Shown in pieces: positions 52,030-61,559 of a stretch of 64,000 bases of DNA. Source of the stretch: JBGVSA01 sp041807905 (GTDB lineage: Bacteria; Pseudomonadota; Gammaproteobacteria; Burkholderiales; Rhodocyclaceae); NCBI RefSeq assembly GCF_041807905.1, contig NZ_JBGVSA010000003.1, forward strand, positions 1 through 64,000, in the 5' to 3' direction. A program made the position numbers and the translations under genes. The number at the start of each line of letters is the position of its first letter. Position 1 is the stretch's first letter. The notes under the pieces are model-generated. The model was given only the letters and a program-made list of their open reading frames with translations, was not told where the DNA came from and ran no database searches.

Positions 52030-53142
52030 ATGTTCGCCAAAAGAGCCGATCGCTGGATCGCCGCCATCGCGCTGGTCGCCCTTGCGGCCGGCAGCATCAT
52101 GGTGCTGCTGCCATTCCTGACTTCCATCATCTGGGCGGCCATCCTCACGCAGGCCGGCTGGCCCCTGCTGCAGTGGATCGAGAGCCGCACGGGTGGCCGC
52201 CGCGGCCTGGCCACCACGCTGCTCACGCTGTTGATCGTGGTGGTGATGCTCGCGCCATTGACGATCGTCGTCGCCAACCTCACCAGCAACTGGGAAGAAC
52301 TCGGCGCCATGTGGGCGCAGCTTCGTTCCAACCTGAACCAGCCGCCGAGCTGGCTCGTGAATGTGCCGATCGTTGGCGCGCGCCTGCAGGAGGCCTGGCT
52401 GCACGCGCTGCAGGACCGGTCATGGTTCATGGCCCAGCTCGAAGGCATTCGTGCACCGGTCGGGCATTTCCTGCTGCGGGTGGCCAGCGTGCTGGGCACC
52501 GGCATGCTTGAGATGGCGCTGAGCATCTTCATTGCGTTCTTCATGTTCCTGCATGGAGAACACCTTGCCGGCCGCCTGCGGGCAGTGTTCTGGCGGCTGG
52601 GCGGAGAAGCCGGCGTGCGGCTGACCGAACTGGCCGGCACCACCATCTCGGGCGTGGTGTACGGAATCATGGGCACGGCCGCGATCCAGGCCCTGCTGAC
52701 CGGCATCGGGCTGGCCATCGCCGGCGTGCCGGGCTCCGCACTGCTCGGGCTGATCACTTTCTTCGTAGCGGTCGTGCCTATCGGCCCGCCCATCATCTGG
52801 ATTCCCGCCGCCATCTGGCTGTACGTGAACGACGGCGTGGGTTGGACGGTCTTCATGGTCGTCTGGGGCGCGGTGCTGGTCGGCAGCGTGGACAACTTCC
52901 TCAAACCGCTGCTGATCAGCCGCGGTTCGGCGATGCCGTTCGTGCTCGTGCTGATGGGGGTGATGGGCGGCGTGATCGCTTTCGGCTTCATCGGCATCTT
53001 CCTCGGGCCGACGTTGCTGGCCGTGGTCTACCGGCTGCTGCAGGAATGGACGCGCATGCGCGGCGAATTGATCGTGCCGGCGCGCGATCTGCCGCCGTCC
53101 GAAGCGGCGCTCACCTCTGGCGAGCCCGAAGACCCGACCTGA
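52030..53142 (+). CDS. AI-2E family transporter (PF01594-type membrane protein)
   Basis: A 370-residue membrane protein with about eight helices. SIIWAAILTQAGWPLLQWIE near residues 31-50, FFVAVVPIGPPIIWIPAAIWLY near 242-263 and the end segment IGIFLGPTLLAVVYRLLQEW near 326-345 are family hallmarks. Members export small molecules or Na+; the autoinducer-2 link is historic and should not be assumed. The start at 52030 has GAGG five bases before it. Confidence 0.9.
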   Translation: MFAKRADRWIAAIALVALAAGSIMVLLPFLTSIIWAAILTQAGWPLLQWIESRTGGRRGLATTLLTLLIVVVMLAPLTIVVANLTSNWEELGAMWAQLRSNLNQPPSWLVNVPIVGARLQEAWLHALQDRSWFMAQLEGIRAPVGHFLLRVASVLGTGMLEMALSIFIAFFMFLHGEHLAGRLRAVFWRLGGEAGVRLTELAGTTISGVVYGIMGTAAIQALLTGIGLAIAGVPGSALLGLITFFVAVVPIGPPIIWIPAAIWLYVNDGVGWTVFMVVWGAVLVGSVDNFLKPLLISRGSAMPFVLVLMGVMGGVIAFGFIGIFLGPTLLAVVYRLLQEWTRMRGELIVPARDLPPSEAALTSGEPEDPT

Positions 53143-53316
53143 GCGCGCGCGCCCGGACGAAAACTCTGTTACGAATCCCGCCCGGGCGGGCACCGTGGGA
53201 ACTCGAGGGTAAGCGTATAATCACGCCCTATCGATCGCTGGCCTGCACAGGGCCGGCGATTGTTCTGTCTGCCCCCTCGTATCCCCTTCCGGTCACCGCG
53301 CTCGCGGCGAAAGAAC

Positions 53317-55086
53317 ATGAAGACTGTCTCAGGCGAAGACGAATTCCGTGCGCTCGACCTGCCGCGCGCCATCTGGTATTTCCTTGGTGAAGAACGCAAG
53401 AAGTACCTGTTCTTCTGGGGCGTGCTGCTCCTGGTGCTGTGCTTCAACATGGTGCCGCCCTACTTCATCGGCCTGATCGCCAACTTCCTGATCGATTACA
53501 TCGGCCACGTCGGCGACAAGCCCAGCATCGCGCCGCTCTTCTGGTTCGTGGGCATGCTGGCGGTGGCCAACGCCATCGTGGCGCTGGTACGGCTGTCGAG
53601 CAAACGCATGCTGGGCCGCATGAGCCTGAACGCGCGCTACCGCGCCAAGGTGCAGGGCTTTGAGCGGCTGCTCGATTTTTCGCTGTCGTGGCACCAACAG
53701 GAATCCACCGGCAACAAGGCGCAGCGGATCATCACCGGCTCCGAAGCGATCCGCGAATGGACCAGCGACATCATCACGCAAGCCTCGACCGCACTCGTGG
53801 TCGTCATCGGCTCGCTCGTCGCGGGCTTGCTGCTGAGCCCGTGGTTCGGCTTTTTCTTTCTGTACTACCTCGGCGTGCTGTTCGGCATCGAGCGCTACTT
53901 CGACTACCGCATCTCGCGCCTGTCCGACCGTATCAACCGGTCGATCGAAAACGCCAGCGGCAGCTTCGTGGAAAGCGCCGCCAACATCCTGGCCGTGAAA
54001 GCGATGGGGGCCGCCGATGGCATGACGGGCAACGTCGCGCAACGCGAAGAGCTGGCGCGCAAGCTGTCGTATGAACGCCTGCGCCTGTCGAACACCAAGT
54101 GGATGTGCTACCAGATCCACAACAGCATGTGCTGGGCGGGCTACCTGATCATCGTGGGCTTCATGGTCATGAAGGGACACCTGGCGGCGGGTTTCTTCGT
54201 CACGTATGCGGCCTACTTCGACAAGCTGCGCGACGCCTCCACCGATTTTGCCGACCGCATCCAGACGATGATCGAACGCAAGTCCAACCTCGGCCGCATG
54301 ATGCCGATCTTCTGGGGCAACCACAGCCTGAGCAAGGGCGAACGCAAGTTCCCCGCGAACTGGCAGCGCATCAGCATCGACAAGGCCGTATTCCGCTATG
54401 GCGACAAGCCTGCGATCGGCCCGCTGACCGTGACCATTCAGCGCGGCGAGATCATCGGCGTGGCAGGTCACTCCGGTTCCGGCAAATCGACGCTCATCAA
54501 ACTGCTGCTGGGGCTGTATCACCTTGAATCGGGCAGCATCCGCATCGGCGAAGAATCGATCCCCGACATCCGCCACGAAGAACTCACCTCGCACGTGGCC
54601 GTGGTGCTGCAAGAGACCGAACTGTTCAACTTCACCCTGCGCGAAAACCTGACGATGATGCGCGACGTGCCCGCCGAAGTGGTCGAGCGCGCCTGCCACA
54701 TCGCCTGCCTGCAAGACCTCATCGCGCGCCTGCCAGAAGGGCTCGACACGGTCGTCGGCGAACGCGGCTATTCGCTGTCGGGCGGGGAGCGCCAGCGCGT
54801 GGGCATCGCCCGCGCGGTATGCCGCAACGCGCCGATCCTGCTGCTGGATGAAGCAACCTCGGCGCTCGATTCTGCGACCGAGCAACGCGTGATGGATGGT
54901 CTGCTGCGCCATCGCGGCGAGGATCAGACGATGATCATCGTCGCGCATCGGATCAGTACGCTGAAGGAAGCGGACAAGATCCTCGTGTTTGAACGTGGGC
55001 AGTTGGTGGAGGAAGGTTCCTTCCACGGACTTTCGCATGATGCGAGCACACGGTTCGGGGGGATGTACGCCATTCAGCAGGCATAG
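53317..55086 (+). CDS. ABC exporter, fused membrane and ATPase domains
   Basis: A 589-residue half-transporter. Six-helix membrane domain at about 20-310 (WGVLLLVLCFNMVPPYFIGLI, GSLVAGLLLSPWFGFFFLYYL). ATPase domain at about 345-589: Walker A GHSGSGKST near residue 386, signature LSGGERQRVGIAR near 487, Walker B APILLLDEATSALDS near 507 and His-switch IIVAHRIS near 547. It works as a homodimer or with a partner not seen here. Substrate unknown: lipids, peptides or drugs are possible. The start at 53317 (MKTVSG) is preferred over 53260. Confidence 0.9.
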   Translation: MKTVSGEDEFRALDLPRAIWYFLGEERKKYLFFWGVLLLVLCFNMVPPYFIGLIANFLIDYIGHVGDKPSIAPLFWFVGMLAVANAIVALVRLSSKRMLGRMSLNARYRAKVQGFERLLDFSLSWHQQESTGNKAQRIITGSEAIREWTSDIITQASTALVVVIGSLVAGLLLSPWFGFFFLYYLGVLFGIERYFDYRISRLSDRINRSIENASGSFVESAANILAVKAMGAADGMTGNVAQREELARKLSYERLRLSNTKWMCYQIHNSMCWAGYLIIVGFMVMKGHLAAGFFVTYAAYFDKLRDASTDFADRIQTMIERKSNLGRMMPIFWGNHSLSKGERKFPANWQRISIDKAVFRYGDKPAIGPLTVTIQRGEIIGVAGHSGSGKSTLIKLLLGLYHLESGSIRIGEESIPDIRHEELTSHVAVVLQETELFNFTLRENLTMMRDVPAEVVERACHIACLQDLIARLPEGLDTVVGERGYSLSGGERQRVGIARAVCRNAPILLLDEATSALDSATEQRVMDGLLRHRGEDQTMIIVAHRISTLKEADKILVFERGQLVEEGSFHGLSHDASTRFGGMYAIQQA

Positions 55087-55249
55087 CGTGCGAGAACATG
55101 GGTAACACCGTGCGGCCGGTGCGAACGCGGGGCAGGAATGTCCCGCGATTTCGCCCATGACAAAGGGCGTCCGGGCGCCCCATGTGTCCCCTCGCCTCTT
55201 GCCGCGCCCCTCGGGACGAACCTCTCAAAACCGATCCAAGACCGGCTGG

Positions 55250-56290
55250 CTATCGGGCGATGACGGAGTCCCGCACGATCAGCTTGGGCGGGAGCAGAAA
55301 CTCCCGCGCAGGAATGGACGGATCGGCGATACGCGAGATCAGCCGATCCACCATCAGTTGTGCCATTTTCGGTAGCGGCGGAGAGACTGACGAGATCGCT
55401 GGCGCAACCAGTGAGGACAGCAGTATGTCGTCGATGCCGACAATGGAAATGTCCTCCGGCACGCGTACGCCGCAACTGCGAAAACCTGCAAGCATGCCAA
55501 TGGCCAGCATGTCGTTGACGGCAACGATTCCATCAGGGCTTTGGGACATGCTGCTGATGCGTTCGGCCAAAGAACGGCCCAACTCCGCCATTTCGGAATC
55601 GCCGTATTCGGCGAGCGCTCTGTCTTCGATGATGGCGCTCGTCACGCCCTCTGCGTCGGCCACGGCCGAGAAGAACCCTTCGATCTTGTCGGTACGCGAA
55701 TTGGTACGGGCGGATTCCGTGACGAAGGCGATGTTGCGGCAACCTCTGTCGATAAGGTGTTGTGCCGCCAGGCGGCCGGCCTCCACATTGTTCATGGAGA
55801 CACTGTCCATGGCCAGTTCGCTCGGGGATGAGCGCAAGGTGCTGCGGCCGTCGTAGTTGACCATTGCCACGCCTTTGCGCAGCGCCTCCCTGAAGTGCTC
55901 CTGCTCCACCTGAGCCGACACCACGATTACGCCGCGCACCCCTTGGGCGAGCAAATCGTCGATGAAGCTCTTCTCGTTTTCCAACTGCCTGTAGGTGTTG
56001 CCGAGGAAGACGCGGTAGCCATAGCTTTTCTGCGCCGCCACGTCGACAGCCCGCGCCAGGGCGGCAAAGCTTGGGTTGGCGATCGAGGGGACAAGCAAGC
56101 CCAGCATCGCCGTATGTCCGGTCTTGAGCTGGCGGGCCGCATGGCTGGGTCGAAAGCCGAGTTCCGCGATCGCGGCCTCAATGCGCTCCAGCGTCTCCTT
56201 GCGCATCTGGTCGGTACGGCCATTGATGGCATTGGAAACGCTGGTCACAGATACTGCCGCACGGCGCGCGACATCCTGAATTTTCGTCAT
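55250..56290 (-). CDS. LacI-family transcriptional regulator of the TRAP/sugar operon
   Basis: A 346-residue regulator. N-terminal HTH with TKIQDVARRAAVSVTSVSNAING (shortened: DVARRAAVSVTSVSNAING), hinge helix near 48-58 (PSHAARQLKTGHTAMLG) and a periplasmic-binding-like effector domain. Last gene of the minus-strand block dctP - dctQM - SDR - fucU - lacI. The double palindrome at 60991-61017 upstream of dctP is its probable operator. The effector is presumably the sugar or sugar acid handled by the operon. Confidence 0.92.
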   Translation of the reverse strand: MTKIQDVARRAAVSVTSVSNAINGRTDQMRKETLERIEAAIAELGFRPSHAARQLKTGHTAMLGLLVPSIANPSFAALARAVDVAAQKSYGYRVFLGNTYRQLENEKSFIDDLLAQGVRGVIVVSAQVEQEHFREALRKGVAMVNYDGRSTLRSSPSELAMDSVSMNNVEAGRLAAQHLIDRGCRNIAFVTESARTNSRTDKIEGFFSAVADAEGVTSAIIEDRALAEYGDSEMAELGRSLAERISSMSQSPDGIVAVNDMLAIGMLAGFRSCGVRVPEDISIVGIDDILLSSLVAPAISSVSPPLPKMAQLMVDRLISRIADPSIPAREFLLPPKLIVRDSVIAR

Positions 56291-56556
56291 CGTTTTCTTT
56301 AGGATTGCCCATGCCGATTGGGCGGTGTTTGGGTGCGCTTCATTAGCGAAACGCGATGACGCCCACGTCTGTTCTGGCAGCCGCCTGCGGTTTTTGCTCG
56401 GACAGCCGAAGCGAAGCGCTAGAAGAGCGTGGCGCGTGGATTCATTCTACGATCTTCCGTCGAGGCCGAGCACGGTTGGATCATACAGATGCGGTCGGCC
56501 TCGGCGCCGGTTTCCATGCTCTGAGCGGGGTCGGGGATGGGCGTGCGTGCCACGCG

Positions 56557-56994
56557 CTAGTACCGCTCGTCCTTTTCCAGCTTGACGACCCCGATCGACA
56601 ACAGAAGATTCGCAAAGCGGCGCGTCTCCCCTGTGGCGACCACGAGCGATGTCAGTGGCGAGCAGACCGCATCGTAGAAGGCATACCGCTCGAGCCGGTC
56701 GATGATGACGGCCCCTGGCAGCATCGACGTATATTCGTCGTGAATGGCCGGCCGCTCGCCATTTGGGGTCTCCATGACCGTCGCTCCCTGGACGGGAACG
56801 GTGTCGAGGATGGCCGCCAACACGTCTGTTGCTTTAGGAATCCCTGCCGTGAGATTCAGATACACGATCTTGGCATTGGGTCCCGAACGCGAGACGAACG
56901 GATAGTTTCCATCGGCGATGAGGATGCGGGAGAAATGCCCCGATGAAGCCAGGCATCTGAGCATTTCGGGGTGCAGCAACTTGGATTTGAGCAT
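56557..56994 (-). CDS. RbsD/FucU-family sugar mutarotase
   Basis: A 145-residue protein. The N-terminal segment ASSGHFSRILIADGNYPF (about 16-33) corresponds to G-H-G-D-x-I-x-x-A-D-A-N-F-P of RbsD/FucU, with the catalytic His kept. The C-terminal RYAFYDAVCSPLTSLVVATGE is FucU-like. These enzymes interconvert anomers or pyranose/furanose forms of sugars. It lies between an SDR dehydrogenase and a LacI regulator, suggesting an aldose substrate presented in the beta form for oxidation. Confidence 0.9.
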   Translation of the reverse strand: MLKSKLLHPEMLRCLASSGHFSRILIADGNYPFVSRSGPNAKIVYLNLTAGIPKATDVLAAILDTVPVQGATVMETPNGERPAIHDEYTSMLPGAVIIDRLERYAFYDAVCSPLTSLVVATGETRRFANLLLSIGVVKLEKDERY

Positions 56995-57062
56995 CGAGTC
57001 CTCTTCTTGAGATTCAACAAGCCACCGTCCGGCCAGGACAGAGCCCGACGGTGCGTGCTTTG

Positions 57063-57824
57063 TCAGGCGCAGTAGACGCCGCCGTTTATGTCGATGGTTT
57101 CGCCGGTCACGAATCCGTCGTATTCCGAGGCGAGGAAGACGATCGGGCGCGCAACGTCCTGCACATCGCCAGCGCGGCCGAGCGGAATGCCACGGATCGT
57201 CTCGTCGGCGGACTCCCTGGTGGTGTGAACGTTGTGGAAGCGCGTGCCAAGAATCAGGCCCGGTGCGACAGCATTGACGCGTATGCCTTGCGGGCCCAGT
57301 TCCGCCGACAGCGCACGCGTCAGGGTCAATACGGCGCCCTTGGTCATCGAGTAGACCAGCGAGCCGCCGTGTCCGCCCTTACGACCGGCGAGCGAAGCGA
57401 GGTTGACGATGGATGCGCCGCCGGACTTCGCCAGATGGGGCACGGCCTCGCGCGTCACCAACATCATGGTGGTGAGATTGATGTCGATGACTTTCTTCCA
57501 GAAACTCATGTCGACGGCTTCGAGGTGCCGCCTCTCCACCAGCCCCCCCACGTTGTTGACCAGTACGTCGAGCCCGCCGAGGAACGAGACTGCGCGGTGG
57601 ACCATCTCCACGGCCGCCGCTTCATGCGTCAAATCGGCCTGGAAGTACTGAGCCTTGCGCCCCAGCGATTGGGCCAGGGCAACCAGTTCCTGCGGGCCTT
57701 CCTCGCCGGAAAAATAGTGAATGGCAATGTCGCAGCCGGCCTTGAGCAACCCTTCGGCCACGGCCTTGCCTATGCCTTGTTCCGCGCCGGTGATCAATGC
57801 GCGCTTGCCTGTCAACGAGCCCAT
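57063..57824 (-). CDS. SDR-family NAD(P)-dependent oxidoreductase
   Basis: A 253-residue classical short-chain dehydrogenase. Cofactor motif TGAEQGIGKA near residues 13-22, structural NNVG near 90, catalytic Ser in NLASLAG near 145, Tyr/Lys in YSMTKGA near 158 and the C-terminal GETIDINGGVY. The cofactor may be NAD or NADP. The neighbours (mutarotase, TRAP uptake, LacI) suggest oxidation of a sugar or sugar-derived acid. The exact substrate is unknown. Confidence 0.92.
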   Translation of the reverse strand: MGSLTGKRALITGAEQGIGKAVAEGLLKAGCDIAIHYFSGEEGPQELVALAQSLGRKAQYFQADLTHEAAAVEMVHRAVSFLGGLDVLVNNVGGLVERRHLEAVDMSFWKKVIDINLTTMMLVTREAVPHLAKSGGASIVNLASLAGRKGGHGGSLVYSMTKGAVLTLTRALSAELGPQGIRVNAVAPGLILGTRFHNVHTTRESADETIRGIPLGRAGDVQDVARPIVFLASEYDGFVTGETIDINGGVYCA

Positions 57825-57882
57825 CTGTTTCCCTTTCTCTGACGTTCAAAAAATGCATATCGAATCGATGCGTGGAGGCACA

Positions 57883-59760
57883 TCAGGTGACGTAACCCAT
57901 CAGTTTCGGCAGCCAGGTGGTGAGCGACGGCACCAGCGCCAGAACCAGGAGACCCGCAATGAGAATGACCCAGTACTTGACCATTGGCCTGATCACGTCT
58001 TTCATGGAGACGCCGCAGATGCCGCACGTGGCGTAGAGCCCCAGCCCGATAGGAGGCGAGAACAGGCCCAGGCCCATCGAGAGCACGACGAGAATCCCGT
58101 AGTGCAGCGGGTTGTAGCCCAACTGCAAAGCGATGGGCACGAGGATCGGGGCGAAGATGATCAGTGCCGGGGCGCCTTCGAGCACAGCACCGAAGAGGGT
58201 CACGATGACGATGGTCAGCAACATGAACAGCCACGACCCATGACTGGACCCGATGCTGCCCAGGAGGTGTGCGATCTGCTGCGGAATCATCTCGATGGTC
58301 AGGGCATAGGACAGGCTGCCCGCCGCGGCCACGATGAACAGCAACATGCCCGACTTTGCGGCCACGTCCACGAAGAGCTTGATCGTCGCTTTGAATGTCA
58401 GCTCGCGGAAGGCCAGACGCCCGACGATGATCGCGTATACGACGGCAAAGGCCGATATTTCGGTAGACGTTGCAATGCCCGCCATGACGCCGCGACCGAT
58501 CATGAGCACCATGATCAAACCAACGGCCGCGCCGATGATGAGTTGCCTCATCGGCATGAGGACCGGATAGGCATCCTTGACGTTGACGCGCTGGCCGAAG
58601 ACTGCGGCGGCCACAAGCAGGCACAGCATGAGGAACGCAGCCGGAACGAGGCCGGCCACGAAGAGCGCGCCAATCGAGATGTTGGCCACGAAGCCCATGA
58701 CGATCAGATTGACGCACGGCGGGATCGCTTCGGCCATGACGGCCGACGCGGCAAACAGCCCCGCCATGTCTTCGCTGCTTTGTTTTGCGCGACGCACGGC
58801 GGGCATGAGCACACCGCCAACGGCGGCCACATCGGCCAGCTTCGAGCCCGAGATGCCGGAGAAGAAGGCCATGGATAGCACGGTTGTGATTCCCATGCCG
58901 CCGCGCACCCGGCCCATACCGCGAACGATGAGTTCGACCAGGCGGGAGGACATGCCATTTACCTCCATGGCAGCCCCTGCCAGCAGGAAGAACGGAATCG
59001 CCAGCAGTACGAAGTGATCGACCCCCGCAGCCACTTGCTGCGCAAAAAACGCAAACGGAAGCGAAGGCTGACTGGTGAAGAACACCATCGCAGAGATCGC
59101 GAGCGTGAAGGCAATCGGTACGCCGGCGAAAATCCCGAGCGCAAAACAGGCGAGCATCAATAGCGCGGGCGCACTTGCCGGGTCGGGCGCCGTTTGAAGA
59201 AAGACGTAGCCCGCCAATGCCAGCACGCCGACAGCCACAGCCGCGCCGATCACCAAGCGCGGACGGGCCTCCAGCGCGTGCTGGAGCGAGGCGACCATCA
59301 TCACGATCGCACCGAGGAGTACCGGTGCAACGTAGATGACTTGCGGCAGTCCGGTCTCGGTCGTCTGAGCGAGGGCAGCCTCCACCAGTAGAAGGCTGGA
59401 CCAGCTAAGGCCCACCGAGACGACGAACAACACCCAACGGCTCATGTGCGAGATGTACTCGCGCACGCCCGCCGGTAGCCAACCGAGAAACAGGTCGATG
59501 CCGAGATGGCCGCCGCGCCCTGTCGAGGTCGCCACTCCGCAGAAGACCAGCGTGACCATCAGCGCCCGAGCGACTTCTTCGGCCCATTCAATGGGCGTAT
59601 GGAGCATGTAGCGCCATATGACCGACATGAAAACGACGATGACGTCTGCAAACAGAGCGACGGCGCCGATGACGGCAGTCAGTGTCGTCAGTGAACGGCT
59701 CAGACTGTGAAGGACAGTGAGTCCGGGTATCAGGTTTTCTGTCCGGGAATCGATAGACAT
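57883..59760 (-). CDS. dctQM: TRAP transporter, fused DctQ-DctM membrane subunit
   Basis: A 625-residue protein. Residues about 30-165 are the four-helix DctQ part (VIVVFMSVIWRYMLHTPIEWAEEVARALM, shortened: SVIWRYMLHTPIEWAEE). Residues about 190-625 are the DctM part with FFSGISGSKLADVAAVGGVLMP near 306-327 and GLFSPPIGLGLYATCGI near 564-580. It couples sodium-driven uptake to the DctP binding protein. Start at 59760 (MSIDSR) chosen over 59772 for a GGGA about seven bases upstream; the choice is uncertain. Confidence 0.93.
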   Translation of the reverse strand: MSIDSRTENLIPGLTVLHSLSRSLTTLTAVIGAVALFADVIVVFMSVIWRYMLHTPIEWAEEVARALMVTLVFCGVATSTGRGGHLGIDLFLGWLPAGVREYISHMSRWVLFVVSVGLSWSSLLLVEAALAQTTETGLPQVIYVAPVLLGAIVMMVASLQHALEARPRLVIGAAVAVGVLALAGYVFLQTAPDPASAPALLMLACFALGIFAGVPIAFTLAISAMVFFTSQPSLPFAFFAQQVAAGVDHFVLLAIPFFLLAGAAMEVNGMSSRLVELIVRGMGRVRGGMGITTVLSMAFFSGISGSKLADVAAVGGVLMPAVRRAKQSSEDMAGLFAASAVMAEAIPPCVNLIVMGFVANISIGALFVAGLVPAAFLMLCLLVAAAVFGQRVNVKDAYPVLMPMRQLIIGAAVGLIMVLMIGRGVMAGIATSTEISAFAVVYAIIVGRLAFRELTFKATIKLFVDVAAKSGMLLFIVAAAGSLSYALTIEMIPQQIAHLLGSIGSSHGSWLFMLLTIVIVTLFGAVLEGAPALIIFAPILVPIALQLGYNPLHYGILVVLSMGLGLFSPPIGLGLYATCGICGVSMKDVIRPMVKYWVILIAGLLVLALVPSLTTWLPKLMGYVT

Positions 59761-59882
59761 GATGCATCCCATGCAGGAGGACCAATCGGAGGCCGATGAG
59801 GCTCATCGGCCGCGAGGCATTGCGCGGCGTCGGACCGGGGCGAAGTGCGCCTCCGCCCGGTCGCGATAGCCAGAACAACGTC

Positions 59883-60908
59883 CTATTTGTTTTCGGCGGC
59901 TTGAATGGCTTCGAGGATGGGGACCGTCGAGGGATTCTGTTGCGAGAAAGTCGCCCAGACGGGTTTGACGGCCTGCCGGAAGAACGCACGATCGGTCTTT
60001 TGGACCGTCACGCCACGCGCCTTCAACTCGTCGAAGGCTTTGGCTTCTGCGGTATTGGCAAGCTTGCGCTCGTAGGCCGTGGCTTCAGCAGCGGCTTCGA
60101 GGAAGCCTGCCCGCATATTTTGCGGAATACGCTCGAACGAGGCGCTGTTGATGTTCACCACGATCGGGTTGTAGATATGCTGGGTCAGCGTGCAGTACTT
60201 CGCGATCTCGTAGAACTTGCTCGAAAGAACCGTTGCCGAGTCATGTTCGAGCCCGTCGATGACGCCCATCTGCAGGCCCGAATACACTTCGCCGCCCGGC
60301 ATCGGAATGGGCGTCGCCCCCATGGCCTTGAGCGTGGCAATGAAGTTGGGCACAGGCAGCACGCGGATCTTCACGTTTTTCAGATCGGCCGGAGCATTGA
60401 TCGGTTTGCGCGTGTAGACATTGCGCGCGCCGAGGCTGTAGCCGAAGCCCAGCGGCTTGACGTTGGCCTTCTTCATCATGAGCTTGGAGATCAATTCCCC
60501 CGCCTTGCCGTCGAGGGCGCGTCCCACGTGATCCGAGTCCTCGAACAGATAGCCCAGATCCAGTACGCCGATTTCCGGCACCAAGGTGGACCAGATGGAA
60601 GTGCCGGACGCCATCATGTCGATGGCGCCCAGGCGCACTTGCTGAACCGCGTCGGCTTCTTTCCCCAGCATTGCATTGGGAAAGTAATTCACTTTGATGG
60701 CGTCCTTGAATCTGCTCTGCAGATTGGATTGAAACCGCTCGAACCACACGTAGTGAGCGGAGTTGGCATCTGCAGGCAGTGAGGAATACATGCGCAGCGT
60801 CACTACCGGAGCCGCCTGCGCCCCATGTAGACCGAACGCGAACACCATCGCCGCTGCGCAGGCGTGCACGACGCCACGAATCGACCGCTTGTTTGTGGAT
60901 TTGATCAT
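59883..60908 (-). CDS. dctP: TRAP transporter substrate-binding protein (DctP family)
   Basis: A 341-residue periplasmic binding protein. Signal peptide 1-32 (ending GAQAAP). The DctP fold has PNAMLGKEADAVQQVRLGAIDMM near 75-97, the ligand-arginine region KNVKIRVLPVPNFIATLKAMGATPIPMPGGEVYSGLQMGVIDGLE (key parts NVKIRVLPVPNF and GEVYSGLQMGVIDGLE) at about 175-220. Excellent ribosome site GGAGGAGGG right before the ATG at 60908. First gene of the operon and closest to the LacI-type operator. Confidence 0.94.
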   Translation of the reverse strand: MIKSTNKRSIRGVVHACAAAMVFAFGLHGAQAAPVVTLRMYSSLPADANSAHYVWFERFQSNLQSRFKDAIKVNYFPNAMLGKEADAVQQVRLGAIDMMASGTSIWSTLVPEIGVLDLGYLFEDSDHVGRALDGKAGELISKLMMKKANVKPLGFGYSLGARNVYTRKPINAPADLKNVKIRVLPVPNFIATLKAMGATPIPMPGGEVYSGLQMGVIDGLEHDSATVLSSKFYEIAKYCTLTQHIYNPIVVNINSASFERIPQNMRAGFLEAAAEATAYERKLANTAEAKAFDELKARGVTVQKTDRAFFRQAVKPVWATFSQQNPSTVPILEAIQAAENK

Positions 60909-60990
60909 GGGACCCTCCTCCTGTTTTTCACTCAGACATGACGACACAAGCCGCCCACGGCGGTGTGCGCCGGGTTCGAACTTGAGTCTA
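60909..60990. other. Leader and promoter region of the TRAP operon
   Basis: Holds the ribosome site of dctP and most of its transcript leader. No clear -35/-10 pair was identified. The adjacent operator at 60991-61017 marks the likely promoter position. Confidence 0.4.
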
Positions 60991-61017
60991 CTGTAGCGTT
61001 TCAGTGAAACGTTACAG
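60991..61017. promoter_or_regulatory. Tandem LacI-type operator upstream of dctP
   Basis: CTGTAGCGTTTCA (60991-61003), one base, TGAAACGTTACAG (61005-61017): a 27-base palindrome with one mismatched pair. Each half (TGTAGCGTTTCA and TGAAACGTTACA) is itself an approximate TGnAnCGnTnCA site, the LacI-family consensus with central CG. It lies 83 bases before the dctP start, in front of an operon ending with a lacI gene. Confidence 0.75.
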
Positions 61018-61559
61018 AAGGATTTTGTCGGATGTTGACGCAAATTAAGTAGGCTGCAAGCGGGGATTTTCGGCTGCTCAGGAGGCATTGAAATTGCGTG
61101 CGGGGACGCCCCCGACTGGCCACACAGAGCCCCGTCAGCCGGCTCACGGGGGACAAAGCGGCTGATCCGGCCAGGGGACATTCAGGCGGGAAAACGATAT
61201 GCGCACATCGAGCGTCAGCGCGATGCGAGTCTGAGAGAACTCACAGCGCTGCGAGTCCTGCGACAGCGCAAAGGGATGGTGGGTTACTGTTTGCGACAGC
61301 GCGCCATGGATCGTCGCCTCGCCCACCTTGCGGCGAATGTGACACGTGCGGGCGAATGCTGCGGTATCGCTCTCCACCAGCGACCGCACGACGAATGCGT
61401 AGCCCTGCCGCACTCGCGATGTCGCTGACACTGTGATGTAACGGGAGATTCATGAACGCCAGCGCTTTGTGCGCAGGCCGAATATGCGTTGCGGGCAAAC
61501 TCCCGGCCGCCGGGACCCCAGCAAGAAAGCGCCTTCAAATAGCCGCCACAAGCCGGCAA
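61018..61559. other. Gene-poor stretch between the TRAP and urate operons
   Basis: About 540 bp without a supported gene. A GTG-started open frame on the minus strand (61144-61431) has no recognised motif and no ribosome site. CCCGG-CCG-CCGGG at 61502-61514 could be a weak terminator for puuD on the minus strand. Confidence 0.45.

Noticed and set aside
53329..55158. 609-codon minus-strand frame opposite the ABC exporter
   Set aside because: Composition (very high His/Asp/Gln/Arg) is that of an antisense shadow. The plus-strand gene has all ABC motifs.
56320..56370. Possible LacI operator before the lacI gene (TAGCGAAACGCGATG region)
   Set aside because: It does not match the TGnAnCGnTnCA form seen at 60991-61017 and has no symmetry of useful length.
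61144..61431. 95-codon GTG-started minus-strand frame between the TRAP and urate operons
   Set aside because: No recognised domain and no ribosome site; it could not be separated from chance.
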